Shown: piece after piece, positions 32,729-43,494 of the stretch
Numbering within the stretch: the stretch's first letter is position 1
How the letters are laid out: each line of letters opens with the position of its first letter
Assembly: GCF_025465545.1 (NCBI RefSeq)
Contig: NZ_JAODMK010000003.1
Coordinates: forward strand, 1-64,000
DNA length: 64,000 bases
From: Naasia sp.
GTDB lineage: Bacteria > Actinomycetota > Actinomycetes > Actinomycetales > Microbacteriaceae
Reading direction: 5' to 3'
The notes under the pieces: model-generated
What the model saw: only the letters and a program-made list of their open reading frames with translations
Database searches by the model: none
What the model was told of the DNA's origin: nothing
Position numbers and translations under genes: made by a program

Positions 32729-34153
32729 CTACTTGCCCTGGGCGGGAGTGGCGTAGACGGGCGCCGAGAGGCCATCGGCTCCCGGTAACCTGTCCTTCGC
32801 CGGCGCGGCCTCCTTGGGGGCCTCGGCTGCGGCCGGCGGCCGGGGGCGCGACGCGAACCGCTCGAAGAACTCGCGCGGGTCCTCGAGGTTCTCGATCGGC
32901 GCGATGTCCCGGCCGAGCACGAACGCGATCACCCAGTTGCTGATGACGCGGATCTTGCGCTCCCAGGTGGGGATCGCGAGCCCGTGGTAGCCGCGGTGCA
33001 TCAGCCACGCGATCGGGCCGGTGATGCCGATCTTGCCGGACTGGAAGGCTCCGTGGCCGGGACCGAGGCCCGCGACCGCGCCGAGGTTCTGGTGCGAGTA
33101 GTCCTTCGGCAGCTCACCGCGGAGGACCGCGGTGATGTTCTTCGCGAGCTGCTTGCCCTGCCGCACCGCGTGCTGAGCGTTCGGGACGCAGAAGCCGCCG
33201 ACGCCGCCGCCGGTGATGTCAGGCACCGCGGCCACGTCACCGGCGCCCCAGGCGCCCTCGACGATGCCGTCGTCACCCTCGACCCGCAGGTCGGCACGCA
33301 CCTGGAGTCGGCCGCGCTGCTCGACGGGGAGGTCGGTGTTCTTCAGCATGGGGCTCGCCATGACGCCGGCGGTCCAGACGATGACGTCCGACTCGAGCGA
33401 CTCACCGGTCGACAGCTGGCAGACGCCGTTCTCGGCGGACTGCAGCTGGGTGTCGAGGTGCACGAACGCGCCGCGCTCGGCCAGGTTCTTGAGCACCTTG
33501 TGGCTCGTCTTCAGCGAGACCTCGGGCATGATCCGGCCCATCGCCTCGATGAGGTGGAAGTGGGTGTCCTCGAAGGTGAGCTGGGGGTAATACTTCACGA
33601 GGGCGCTCGCGAGGGAGCGCATCTCCGCGAAGACCTCGATGCCGGCGAAGCCGCCACCGACCACCACGAAGGTGAGGAGCCGTTCCCGCTCCGGTCCGGG
33701 AGGCAGGTTGGCGGCCTTGTCGAAGTTGGTCATGATCCGGTTGCGGATCTCGACGGCCTCCTCGATCGCCTTGAGGCCGATCGCGTTGTCGGCCACGCCC
33801 GGGATGGGGAAGGTGCGGCTCACCGAGCCGGCGGTGACCACGATGATGTCGTAGGTGATGTCCCACGCGTCGCCGACCTCGGGGGTGATGGTGGCGGTGC
33901 GGGCCGCGTGGTTGATCTGGGTCACCTTGGCGGTGATCACCGTGCTGCGCTTGAGGTGCTTGCGCTGGGACACGATCGCGTGGCGGGGCTCGACAGCGCC
34001 GCCGACCACCTCGGGCAGGAACGGCTGGTAGGTCAAGTAGGGCAGCGGATCGACGACGACGATCTCGGCCTCCCCCTTGGCGAGCTGCTTCTCCAGCTTC
34101 CACGCAGTGTAGAAGCCGGCGTAGCCGCCGCCGACGACGAGGATTTTCGGCAA
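32729..34153 (-). CDS. ndh: Type II NADH dehydrogenase-like FAD oxidoreductase
   Basis: 474 residues; passes electrons from NADH to quinone at the membrane surface without proton pumping. The FAD dinucleotide motif is VVGGGYAGFYTAWKLE at the N-terminus, the NADH one is FVVVGGGFAGIEVFAEM near residue 165, and GAGDVAAVPD marks the second FAD contact. The amphipathic C-terminal helices typical of NDH-2 anchor are present (WLMHRGYHGLAIPTWERKIRVISNWVIAFVLGRDI). The start is TTG 34153 behind AAGGAGAGGG. Confidence 0.92.
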   Translation of the reverse strand: MPKILVVGGGYAGFYTAWKLEKQLAKGEAEIVVVDPLPYLTYQPFLPEVVGGAVEPRHAIVSQRKHLKRSTVITAKVTQINHAARTATITPEVGDAWDITYDIIVVTAGSVSRTFPIPGVADNAIGLKAIEEAVEIRNRIMTNFDKAANLPPGPERERLLTFVVVGGGFAGIEVFAEMRSLASALVKYYPQLTFEDTHFHLIEAMGRIMPEVSLKTSHKVLKNLAERGAFVHLDTQLQSAENGVCQLSTGESLESDVIVWTAGVMASPMLKNTDLPVEQRGRLQVRADLRVEGDDGIVEGAWGAGDVAAVPDITGGGVGGFCVPNAQHAVRQGKQLAKNITAVLRGELPKDYSHQNLGAVAGLGPGHGAFQSGKIGITGPIAWLMHRGYHGLAIPTWERKIRVISNWVIAFVLGRDIAPIENLEDPREFFERFASRPRPPAAAEAPKEAAPAKDRLPGADGLSAPVYATPAQGK

Positions 34154-34207
34154 GGTGCTGCCCTCTCCTTGTGTTCAGTTTTCCCCGGACAAGTGCGGTT
34201 AAGGGTA

Positions 34208-35488
34208 CTACGTGCGTCCCCGGCGTCTTGCCGCCCGCACCGCCCCCACGATGCCCGCAGCGAGGAGCATGCCGAACCCGCCCAGCACGCCGAGGGGCAG
34301 GAGCGCATCGGTGAGGAGCGAGGTCCGGGGCAGCGCGCGCCGCACCCAGCCGGGGACGAGGTCGAGCGGATCAGCCGGGGTCGCGGTGGCCTCCGGCGGT
34401 GCCGCGGCGGGCGTCTCCGACTCCTCCGGGGCCGCCGGGGCCGGCTCGTCGGCGAGCCGGTACAGGCGGATCCACTCCTCCAGGTCGTACGGCACTGCCA
34501 GGGGGTTGCTCGTCACCGGCGCCACATCCGCCGTGACGGCCTCCGCCGCGTCGACCAGGCCGTAGCCATAGATGGGCCCGGGGACGGGGTCGCCCCGGGG
34601 AGTGGCGGTGCGCACGAGGCGGTTGATCACGTTGTCTGCGTCGAGTTCGGGATGCGCTGCACGGATGAGGGCCACGATCCCGGCGACGATGGGTGCCGCG
34701 CCGCTGGTGCCCGACCAGTAGACGGGACTGCCTTCCGGGGTGACGCCGAGCAGCTCCTCGCTCGGCGCCGCGACGGCGAGGGTGATGCCCTGGCTCGATG
34801 CGTCGAAGCTCGCGTCGCCCGCACGGTCCAGCCCGGCGACGGCGACGACCCCGGGGATCGTCGCTGGCGCGCCGACCTCGATGGTGCCGGAGCCGCGGTT
34901 GCCTGCGGCGGCGACCACGACGACGTCGTGCTCGAAGGCGTAGAGGAAGGCGTCGTCCCAGCTCTCGGGCCAGTCGAGCGTGTTGGTGGTGAGCGACATG
35001 TTGATCACGCTGGCGCCCTGATCGACGGACCAGCGGACCGCGGCCGCGATCTGGTCCTCGACCGTCTCGGCGGTCCCGCCGCCGAAGGCGACGGAGACGC
35101 TGAGAAGATCCGCCTCGGGCGCGACTCCGATCACGCCGTCGCCGCCGCCCGTTCCGCGGCCGGCGAGGATGCTGCCGACGAGCGTGCCGTGCTCGGCCCC
35201 CTCCCCGACAGGCGTCCTGCCGTCGGGGCTGCCGATGCCGGACTCGTCGACGCCGCCGGTCACGACCCCGGCGAGTTCGGGGATCTCGGCGATGCCGGAG
35301 TCGATGACGGCGACGGTGACGCCGGCTCCCCGGGTCACGTCCCACGCGGCGGAGATCCCGTAGTCGTCGAGCCAGTACTCGAGGTCGCGCACGCCGTCCG
35401 CGGAAGCAGGAACCGGAGTGGCGACGAGGGTGAGGCCCACGGCGAGGGCGAGCGTCGCTCCGGCCCGCCGTGCGGGAATCGCCGTCAT
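34208..35488 (-). CDS. Secreted, membrane-anchored S8 subtilisin-like protease
   Basis: 426 residues: signal peptide (about 1-30), subtilase domain with Asp63 (VIDSG), His100 (EHGTLVGS), Asn197 and Ser262 (SGTSGAAP), a Pro/Ala/Glu-rich linker, and a C-terminal membrane helix followed by RAARRRGRT. The layout is like the mycosins of type VII secretion systems, but no ESX gene is near. It occupies the position after ftsB-DUF501 where many actinobacteria carry a ppx/gppA phosphatase. GGGAGA precedes the ATG. Confidence 0.92.
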   Translation of the reverse strand: MTAIPARRAGATLALAVGLTLVATPVPASADGVRDLEYWLDDYGISAAWDVTRGAGVTVAVIDSGIAEIPELAGVVTGGVDESGIGSPDGRTPVGEGAEHGTLVGSILAGRGTGGGDGVIGVAPEADLLSVSVAFGGGTAETVEDQIAAAVRWSVDQGASVINMSLTTNTLDWPESWDDAFLYAFEHDVVVVAAAGNRGSGTIEVGAPATIPGVVAVAGLDRAGDASFDASSQGITLAVAAPSEELLGVTPEGSPVYWSGTSGAAPIVAGIVALIRAAHPELDADNVINRLVRTATPRGDPVPGPIYGYGLVDAAEAVTADVAPVTSNPLAVPYDLEEWIRLYRLADEPAPAAPEESETPAAAPPEATATPADPLDLVPGWVRRALPRTSLLTDALLPLGVLGGFGMLLAAGIVGAVRAARRRGRT

Positions 35489-35551
35489 GCAGTCAATCTC
35501 CCATCCGTGCTCGGGCGAGGGCCCACGGCACCCCGATCGGAGGGCGTTCGG

Positions 35552-36064
35552 CTAGTCGGCGGCGACGTGGTCCGCCGGCTCGTCGGGACTCCAGTCGGCC
35601 AGCTCGAGGGCGAGGTCCCCGATCGGGTTCACGCCCGGACCGGCGGCCAGAGCGTGCGCGGCCAGGGCGTGCAGGCACTTCACCCGGGCGGGCATCCCGC
35701 CTGCGCTGATCCCCGCGAGCTCGGGCACCTGGGCGATGCTCTCCCGGTCGGCGAGGTAGCTGCGGTGCGCCATCTCGTATGCGGCCCGCAGCTCCTCGTC
35801 GGTCTCCAGGCGCTCGTTGAGCTCGCGCATCAGGCCCTCCGCCTCCAAGTGCGAGATCGCCGCAGTGGCCGCGGGTGAGCTGAGGTAGTAGAGCGTCGGG
35901 AAGGGTGTGCCGTCCGAGAGCCGCGGCGCGGTCGCGACGACGGTCGGATCGCCGGCCCGGGTGCGCGCGGCGATCCCGAGCACGTCGCGAGCGGGGCGGC
36001 CGAGCTGCTCGGATACCCGCGCGATGTCGCTCTCGCTCGGCGGAGGAAAGGGCGGCCGGGTCAC
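35552..36064 (-). CDS. DUF501 protein
   Basis: 170 residues. The family is recognised by the start (SDIARVSEQLGRPARDVLGIAARTRAGDPTVVATAPRL), the PFPTLYYLSSP segment and the C-terminal RVKCLHALAAHALAAGPGVNPIGD. DUF501 is an actinobacterial family always near ftsB and eno; its function is unknown. The start ATG overlaps the ftsB-like stop by four bases, so the two are coupled. Confidence 0.92.
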   Translation of the reverse strand: MTRPPFPPPSESDIARVSEQLGRPARDVLGIAARTRAGDPTVVATAPRLSDGTPFPTLYYLSSPAATAAISHLEAEGLMRELNERLETDEELRAAYEMAHRSYLADRESIAQVPELAGISAGGMPARVKCLHALAAHALAAGPGVNPIGDLALELADWSPDEPADHVAAD

Positions 36065-36543
36065 TTCGCAGTCCCCCCGACGGGGCTCTCACTGAGTCCC
36101 GCCGCCAAGTAGGACGACAGCAGGGACGCCGCCCAGTCCACCCGGGTGGCCTGCAGTCCTGCCTTCGCCGGGGCGGGCGCCGCCGTGGGGGGCTCGCTCA
36201 GGTCGTCGAGGATCAGGTAGGGGTACTCCCCCGGCATCACGTAGAAGAGCCGGTCGCGCGCCTGAGCCTTGATGTAGGCGGGATCATCCCAGCGGGCGCG
36301 CTGCTCCGCGAGGTCGTCCACCGTGTGCCGCTGCTCCCGCACGGCAGCCTCCAGCGCGGCGATCTGCTGGCGCTGCTCGACGAGCACCCGCAGGCCGGGT
36401 GCGAGCACCACGATCGAGAGCACCACGAGCACCAGCACGAGGATCGAGAATCCGGACAGCCGGATGCTGCGCAGCCAGGACTCGGTTGAGCTCTCTGCGG
36501 GCAGGGCGACGGGAACGCGGAGGGTGCGGGGACGGCGTGGCAC
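36061..36543 (-). CDS. FtsB/DivIC-family septum formation initiator
   Basis: 160 residues with one membrane helix (about 32-55: LSGFSILVLVLVVLSIVVLAPGL), then a periplasmic leucine-zipper coiled coil (VLVEQRQQIAALEAAVREQRHTVDDL) and the family motif RWDDPAYIKAQARDRLFYVMPGEYPYLIL. It links divisome proteins FtsL and FtsQ. GGAAGGGGG precedes GTG 36543. It is the second gene after eno in a eno-ftsB-DUF501 operon. Confidence 0.93.
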   Translation of the reverse strand: MPRRPRTLRVPVALPAESSTESWLRSIRLSGFSILVLVLVVLSIVVLAPGLRVLVEQRQQIAALEAAVREQRHTVDDLAEQRARWDDPAYIKAQARDRLFYVMPGEYPYLILDDLSEPPTAAPAPAKAGLQATRVDWAASLLSSYLAAGLSESPVGGTAK

Positions 36544-36581
36544 GCGTCCCCCTTCCTCGCCGGCCCGGCCTCTGCGCCCGA

Positions 36582-39542
<2,961 letters not shown>

Positions 39543-39565
39543 CGGCGCACGCCGTTCTGCGGAAC

Positions 39566-40807
39566 TCAGCCGAGCGGGCGGTACGCCGGTTCGGTCGTGT
39601 CGGGACCGACGAGCGCGAATGCGGTGTACCCGGCGGCGGTGAGGGTGTCGAGCAGCCCCGCGAGGTTTCGGGGCCGACGCTCCAGCCGCACGCGCTCGTG
39701 CCCGGCGAGCGCCTCCTGCTTGAGCTGGAGGAGGCGCGCGGGAGGGACGTCCTTGTCGTGCACGAGCGCGACGGAGTCGCCGGGAGACGCGGCCTCGTCC
39801 GGCAGCAGGTCGAGGATCCGCTCGAAGCCGATCGAGAAGCCGACGGCGGGGACCTCCGTGCCGAGGAATCGGCCGATCATGCCGTCGTACCGGCCGCCGC
39901 CGGCGACCGAGCTGCCCGAGTCCGGGTGGGTGATCTCGAAGATGGTGCCCGTGTAGTAGCCCATTCCCCGAACGAGCGTGGGGTCGAAGGCCAGCGGAAC
40001 GCCGGGCAGCGCGTCGCGCAGCATCAGCAGCTCCCGGTAGGCGTCGAGATCCAGCCAGGCGGGGGCGGCCGCCTCCAGCTCCCAGCCGGCCGACTGGATC
40101 CCGCGGAGCGAGTCGGCGATCCCCGCGGTGTCGACGCCGAGCGCTCGCAGCTCCTCGACCACGCCGTCGACGCCCACCTTGTCGAGCTTGTCGATGGTGA
40201 TCAGCGCGCGCTCCCCGAAATGGCCGGGGATGCCCCACGAGGCCAGGAGGCGGCTGAGGATCCGCCGGTCGTTGATCCGGACGGTCGTCCCGGTGAGGCC
40301 GAGTGCCGCCAGAGCGGCGTTCGTGGCGGTGAGCAGCTCGAGCTCGGCCAGCGGCCCCGCCTCCCCCAGCACGTCGATGTCGCACTGCACGAACTGGCGG
40401 TACCTGCCCTTCTGGGGTCGCTCGGCCCGCCAGACCGGACCCGTCTGCAGCGAGCGGAAGACGCCGGGGAGCTCTGCCCGGTGGGACGCGTAGAAGCGCG
40501 CGAGCGGGACGGTGAGGTCGTAGCGCAGGCCGAGATCGGCGAGCCGGAGCGCGTCATCGGCCTCCGCGGCATCGGCGAGGTCCTCCCGCGTGATGCCGCG
40601 CCTGAGGACGCTGTACGCCAGCTTCTCGTTGTCGCCGCCGAGCCCGGAGTGCAGCCGGGCGATGTCCTCGACGACCGGCGTCTCGATCTCGTCGAAGCCG
40701 TGCTGCGCGTAGACCCGCTTGATGGTCGCGAGCGCGCGTTCGCGGCGCCCCTTGTCGACGGGAAGGAAGTCGCGCATTCCGCGCGGCGGGTTCACGGGAG
40801 AGGCCAC
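39566..40807 (-). CDS. hisS: Histidyl-tRNA synthetase
   Basis: 413 residues, class II synthetase. Motif 2 is in the GPVWRAERPQKGRYRQFVQCD region, the histidine-binding loops are LVRGMGYYTGTIFEI and AGGGRYDGMIGRFLG, and motif 3 is VGFSIGFERI. A short anticodon-binding domain ends the protein. The family-like start PVNPPRGMRDFLP follows GTG 40807, and CAGAAT six bases upstream is a degenerate -10. It converges with the secreted propeller gene, 23 bases apart. Confidence 0.96.
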   Translation of the reverse strand: MASPVNPPRGMRDFLPVDKGRRERALATIKRVYAQHGFDEIETPVVEDIARLHSGLGGDNEKLAYSVLRRGITREDLADAAEADDALRLADLGLRYDLTVPLARFYASHRAELPGVFRSLQTGPVWRAERPQKGRYRQFVQCDIDVLGEAGPLAELELLTATNAALAALGLTGTTVRINDRRILSRLLASWGIPGHFGERALITIDKLDKVGVDGVVEELRALGVDTAGIADSLRGIQSAGWELEAAAPAWLDLDAYRELLMLRDALPGVPLAFDPTLVRGMGYYTGTIFEITHPDSGSSVAGGGRYDGMIGRFLGTEVPAVGFSIGFERILDLLPDEAASPGDSVALVHDKDVPPARLLQLKQEALAGHERVRLERRPRNLAGLLDTLTAAGYTAFALVGPDTTEPAYRPLG

Positions 40808-40874
40808 CCGGCGATTCTGCCAGCCCGCCAGCGCCCGCATCGCCCGGGCGGCGCGCGCCTGGCAGCCGGATCGC

Positions 40875-41516
40875 CTAGGGCCGCTCGTCCCGGCCGCGCT
40901 CCGCGGCCCGGATCTCGTCCTCGAGCCCGCGGAGGGTGACCCGCAGGGCGCGCTCCGCGTCGAGTCCCCGGGCACGAGCGGCGAGCACGACGGCGAGCAG
41001 CAGCGCCCCGAGCTCGTCCTCGGTGGCGAAGGGCAGGACAGGCGCGTCCTCGGCGGAGACCACCCCGGCCTCCTCGGCGCGGCCGAGGATCTTCGCGGCC
41101 CGAGCCAGGGCGGGCATCCCGCTGGGGATGCCGTCGAGCACGCTGGTGCGGGTCGCCTTCTCCTGCCGCTTCACCTCCGCCCACTGTGCGGTGATCTCCT
41201 CGGGCGTCGACGCGGTCGAGTTCCCGAACACGTGCGGATGGCGCCTGCGCATCTTCTCCGCGGTGGCCGATGCCACGTCGGAGATGTCGAAGCCCTCCTC
41301 CGCGGCCGCGATGTCGGCGTGGAAGAGGACCTGGTACAGCACGTCGCCGAGCTCCTCGCGCATCCCCTCCACGTCGTCCGTCTCGATCGCGTCGATCAGC
41401 TCAGCGCTCTCCTCGAGGAGGTACGGCACGAGCGAGGCATGCGTCTGCTCGCGGTCCCACGCGCACTCGGCACGGAGACGGTGCATCACGCGGACGAGCT
41501 CGTCGAGCCCGCTCAT
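40875..41516 (-). CDS. mazG: MazG-family nucleotide pyrophosphohydrolase
   Basis: 213 residues; hydrolyses NTPs to NMP and PPi, removing aberrant nucleotides. One MazG domain is evident: LRAECAWDREQTHASLVPYLLEESAELIDAI and MREELGDVLYQVLFHADIA, giving the EExxE and ExxD magnesium site. The C-terminal half is shortened compared with E. coli MazG. The ATG overlaps the GNAT stop by four bases. Confidence 0.93.
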   Translation of the reverse strand: MSGLDELVRVMHRLRAECAWDREQTHASLVPYLLEESAELIDAIETDDVEGMREELGDVLYQVLFHADIAAAEEGFDISDVASATAEKMRRRHPHVFGNSTASTPEEITAQWAEVKRQEKATRTSVLDGIPSGMPALARAAKILGRAEEAGVVSAEDAPVLPFATEDELGALLLAVVLAARARGLDAERALRVTLRGLEDEIRAAERGRDERP

Positions 41517-42037
41517 GTCCGGCCCCGGACACCCTCGAGCCGCGCCGCGAGGAGGGCGACGGTGACGGACCCGCCCTTCGTCGGCTGCTCGCCGAGGCGG
41601 GAGAAGCCCATTCGGGCGTGGAAGGCGAGGGACTCGGGATTCGGCGGCTGGAGGTTGACCTCGCAGGTCACCTCGGCGCGCCCGTCGGTGCGCGCCTGCG
41701 CGAAGACCGCGTCGTAGAGGGCGCGCCCCACGCCGGCGCCTCTGGCCCCCGCGTCCACGACGATGCGGTCGATGTAGAGCGAGTCGACTCCCCGGCTCTC
41801 GAACCAGCGGTAGTTCTCGCTGGCGTAGTCGGCTCCGGGATCGATGGCGAGCAGGAAACCGACGACCGCCTCGTCGGCCACGGCCACGAGCGCGAGCCGC
41901 GTGAGGGCCAGCAGGTCGGCGAACTCGCGCGCGTCGACGACCGGGACGGCCGGGTGCGCCGAGTTGTTGAGGTCGACGAGGCGGCCGAGGTCGGCATCCT
42001 GGATGGGTCGAAGTCGGACGGAGCGCGCGGAGGACAC
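41513..42037 (-). CDS. GNAT-family N-acetyltransferase
   Basis: 174 residues with the acetyl-CoA signature IVVDAGARGAGVGRALYDAVFAQA (R/Q-x-x-G-x-G/A) and the C-terminal LAFHARMGFSRLGE strand-helix. The acceptor is unknown. TAGGGT six bases before GTG 42037 gives it a leaderless promoter located in the last bases of the TetR gene. It is coupled to mazG by a four-base overlap. Confidence 0.9.
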   Translation of the reverse strand: MSSARSVRLRPIQDADLGRLVDLNNSAHPAVPVVDAREFADLLALTRLALVAVADEAVVGFLLAIDPGADYASENYRWFESRGVDSLYIDRIVVDAGARGAGVGRALYDAVFAQARTDGRAEVTCEVNLQPPNPESLAFHARMGFSRLGEQPTKGGSVTVALLAARLEGVRGRT

Positions 42038-42043
42038 TCCCCG

Positions 42044-42049
42044 ACCCTA
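42044..42049 (-). promoter_or_regulatory. -10 hexamer TAGGGT of GNAT-mazG
   Basis: It ends six bases before GTG 42037 and overlaps the stop of the upstream TetR gene. Confidence 0.55.
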
Positions 42050-42616
42050 TCGAGCGGGCCAGGCCGCGAATGCGAGGTCGAATGCGGCGACGAGGCTCTG
42101 ATAGGAGCGGTCCGGAGAGCGTTCGAGGCCGAATCCGCCGGTCCCCTCGAGCAGCACGAAGCCGTGCAGCGCGGCACGCAGTGCGCGCGTCGCGTCGATC
42201 AGGGCGTCGCCCTCGAGGCCGTAGCCGCGCAGGGCGGCGAAGACGGCCGAGGTGGCCCGCTCGCCCGCCGCGGTGTGCGCGAGATCGCCGGCCGCGGGCG
42301 CGACCTGGGCGAGAGCGTAGCCGCCCGGGTGCCGTCGGGCGTAGTCCCGGTACCCAGCAGCCAGCGCCTCCAGGGCGTCCCGTCCGGCGAAGCCCGCCAC
42401 GGCATCGGTCAGCCCGCGCCCCAGATCCTCCGTCGCCGCGATCGCCAGCCGGCGCCGCAGATCGGGCAGTCCGTCCACGTGCTTGTAGAGACTCGGCAGC
42501 GCGACCCCGAGCCGCTGGGCCAGGGCGGCGAGGGTCAGCCGGTCGGCGCCGACCTCGTCCGCCAGCGTCGCCGCCGCCTCCACGACGATCGCCGGCGACA
42601 GGCCCGCCCTAGGCAA
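42047..42616 (-). CDS. TetR-family regulator with WHG-type C-terminal domain
   Basis: 189 residues. Helix-turn-helix at about residues 8-50 (RLTLAALAQRLGVALPSLYKHVDGLPDLRRRLA), then a helical domain with RALRAALHGFVLLEGTGGFG, where the W/L-HG element typical of this subgroup occurs. TTG 42616 overlaps the end of the alpha/beta hydrolase gene, so the regulator is the second gene of that operon and probably controls it through the palindrome at 43424-43440. Confidence 0.9.
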   Translation of the reverse strand: MPRAGLSPAIVVEAAATLADEVGADRLTLAALAQRLGVALPSLYKHVDGLPDLRRRLAIAATEDLGRGLTDAVAGFAGRDALEALAAGYRDYARRHPGGYALAQVAPAAGDLAHTAAGERATSAVFAALRGYGLEGDALIDATRALRAALHGFVLLEGTGGFGLERSPDRSYQSLVAAFDLAFAAWPAR

Positions 42617-43415
42617 CGGCGCTCACCTTGCGGGCGAAGGCGGCGATCGCGGGTCCCACCACGTCCGGGGCCTGAGTCATCGGATAGTGCCCCGCCCCCT
42701 CGACGAGCAGGAGCTCGCCGCCGAGGCTCTCTGCCACCCAGCGTCCCTCCGCAGAGGCGTCCTTCCAGTCCGGGTCCGCTGTGCCCATCACGGTGAGGGA
42801 CGGGACCAGGATCGACGAGATCCGCTGCTCGGCGGGCGCGTGCGTGGTCCGGGCGGTCCGCTGGAACGATCGCCAGTGGCTGCCGCGCCGGAACGCCTTC
42901 GCCATCTCCTGCTCCTGCGCCGCGAAGTCGGCGGGACGGGATCCCGGGAAGAGGGAGCGGTAGTACGAGCGCCAGACGAGCGGACCCCATGGCCGGGCGA
43001 GGGCCAGGCGCAGGGCGGCCGCGGCGAGCGGCGACGTGGGCGGATTGCGCACGAACGGCCCGAGGAGCACGAGCGCGGTGACTGCGGCGGGGGCGTCCGC
43101 GGCCGCGATGACTGAGGCGCCGGCGCCCATCGAGTTGCCGACCAGGACCGCCGGACCGCCCAGGTGCGCGATGAGCTCGAGCGCGTCGCGCGCGGCAGCT
43201 TCGTCGTCGAAGTCGGCGAAGCCGTCGTCGCTGTCGCCGTGGCCGCGGAGGTCCAGAGTGGCCACGCGGAATCCGGCGGTGACGAGGAAAGGGGCGAGGA
43301 AGCGGTAGGCGGACCGGAGGTCGCCCATGCCGGGAAGGCACACGACGAGCGGGCCCTCCCCTGAGATCTCGTAGGCGAGGCGCGAGCCGGCTTCGCCGAT
43401 GTGGCTAGTTGTCAT
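42609..43415 (-). CDS. Alpha/beta hydrolase
   Basis: 268 residues. The nucleophile is Ser95 in GNSMGAG, the oxyanion region is CLPGMGDLRSAYR, the acid is in VMGTADPDWKD and the His in GAGHYPMTQAPD. The closing AGHYP pattern is that of small-molecule hydrolases (haloperoxidase/epoxide-hydrolase-like branch). ATG 43415 is chosen over longer frames because the operator and promoter lie directly upstream. It is coupled to its TetR regulator and divergent from nhaA. Confidence 0.9.
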   Translation of the reverse strand: MTTSHIGEAGSRLAYEISGEGPLVVCLPGMGDLRSAYRFLAPFLVTAGFRVATLDLRGHGDSDDGFADFDDEAAARDALELIAHLGGPAVLVGNSMGAGASVIAAADAPAAVTALVLLGPFVRNPPTSPLAAAALRLALARPWGPLVWRSYYRSLFPGSRPADFAAQEQEMAKAFRRGSHWRSFQRTARTTHAPAEQRISSILVPSLTVMGTADPDWKDASAEGRWVAESLGGELLLVEGAGHYPMTQAPDVVGPAIAAFARKVSAVA

Positions 43416-43423
43416 AGCGGTCA

Positions 43424-43440
43424 GGCTAATGTTATTAGCC
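43424..43440. promoter_or_regulatory. Perfect palindrome GGCTAATGTTATTAGCC, probable TetR operator
   Basis: 7-bp arms with a three-base centre, eight bases before the hydrolase ATG. For the hydrolase a -10 TAATAA falls inside it (with CTTACA 17 bases further up); for nhaA it overlaps a possible -35 (TTAGCC, 16 bases, TAAGCT). A bound repressor would cover both promoters. Confidence 0.6.
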
Positions 43441-43494
43441 AGAAAGGCACAAGTTGTAAGCTCGTTCTCGGTGCGCCGGGAAGTCTGGTCGGCA

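Noticed and set aside
34208-35488. Component of a type VII secretion locus
   Set aside because: The protease resembles a mycosin in layout, but no EccC ATPase, WXG100 or EccB/D/E gene occurs in the window.
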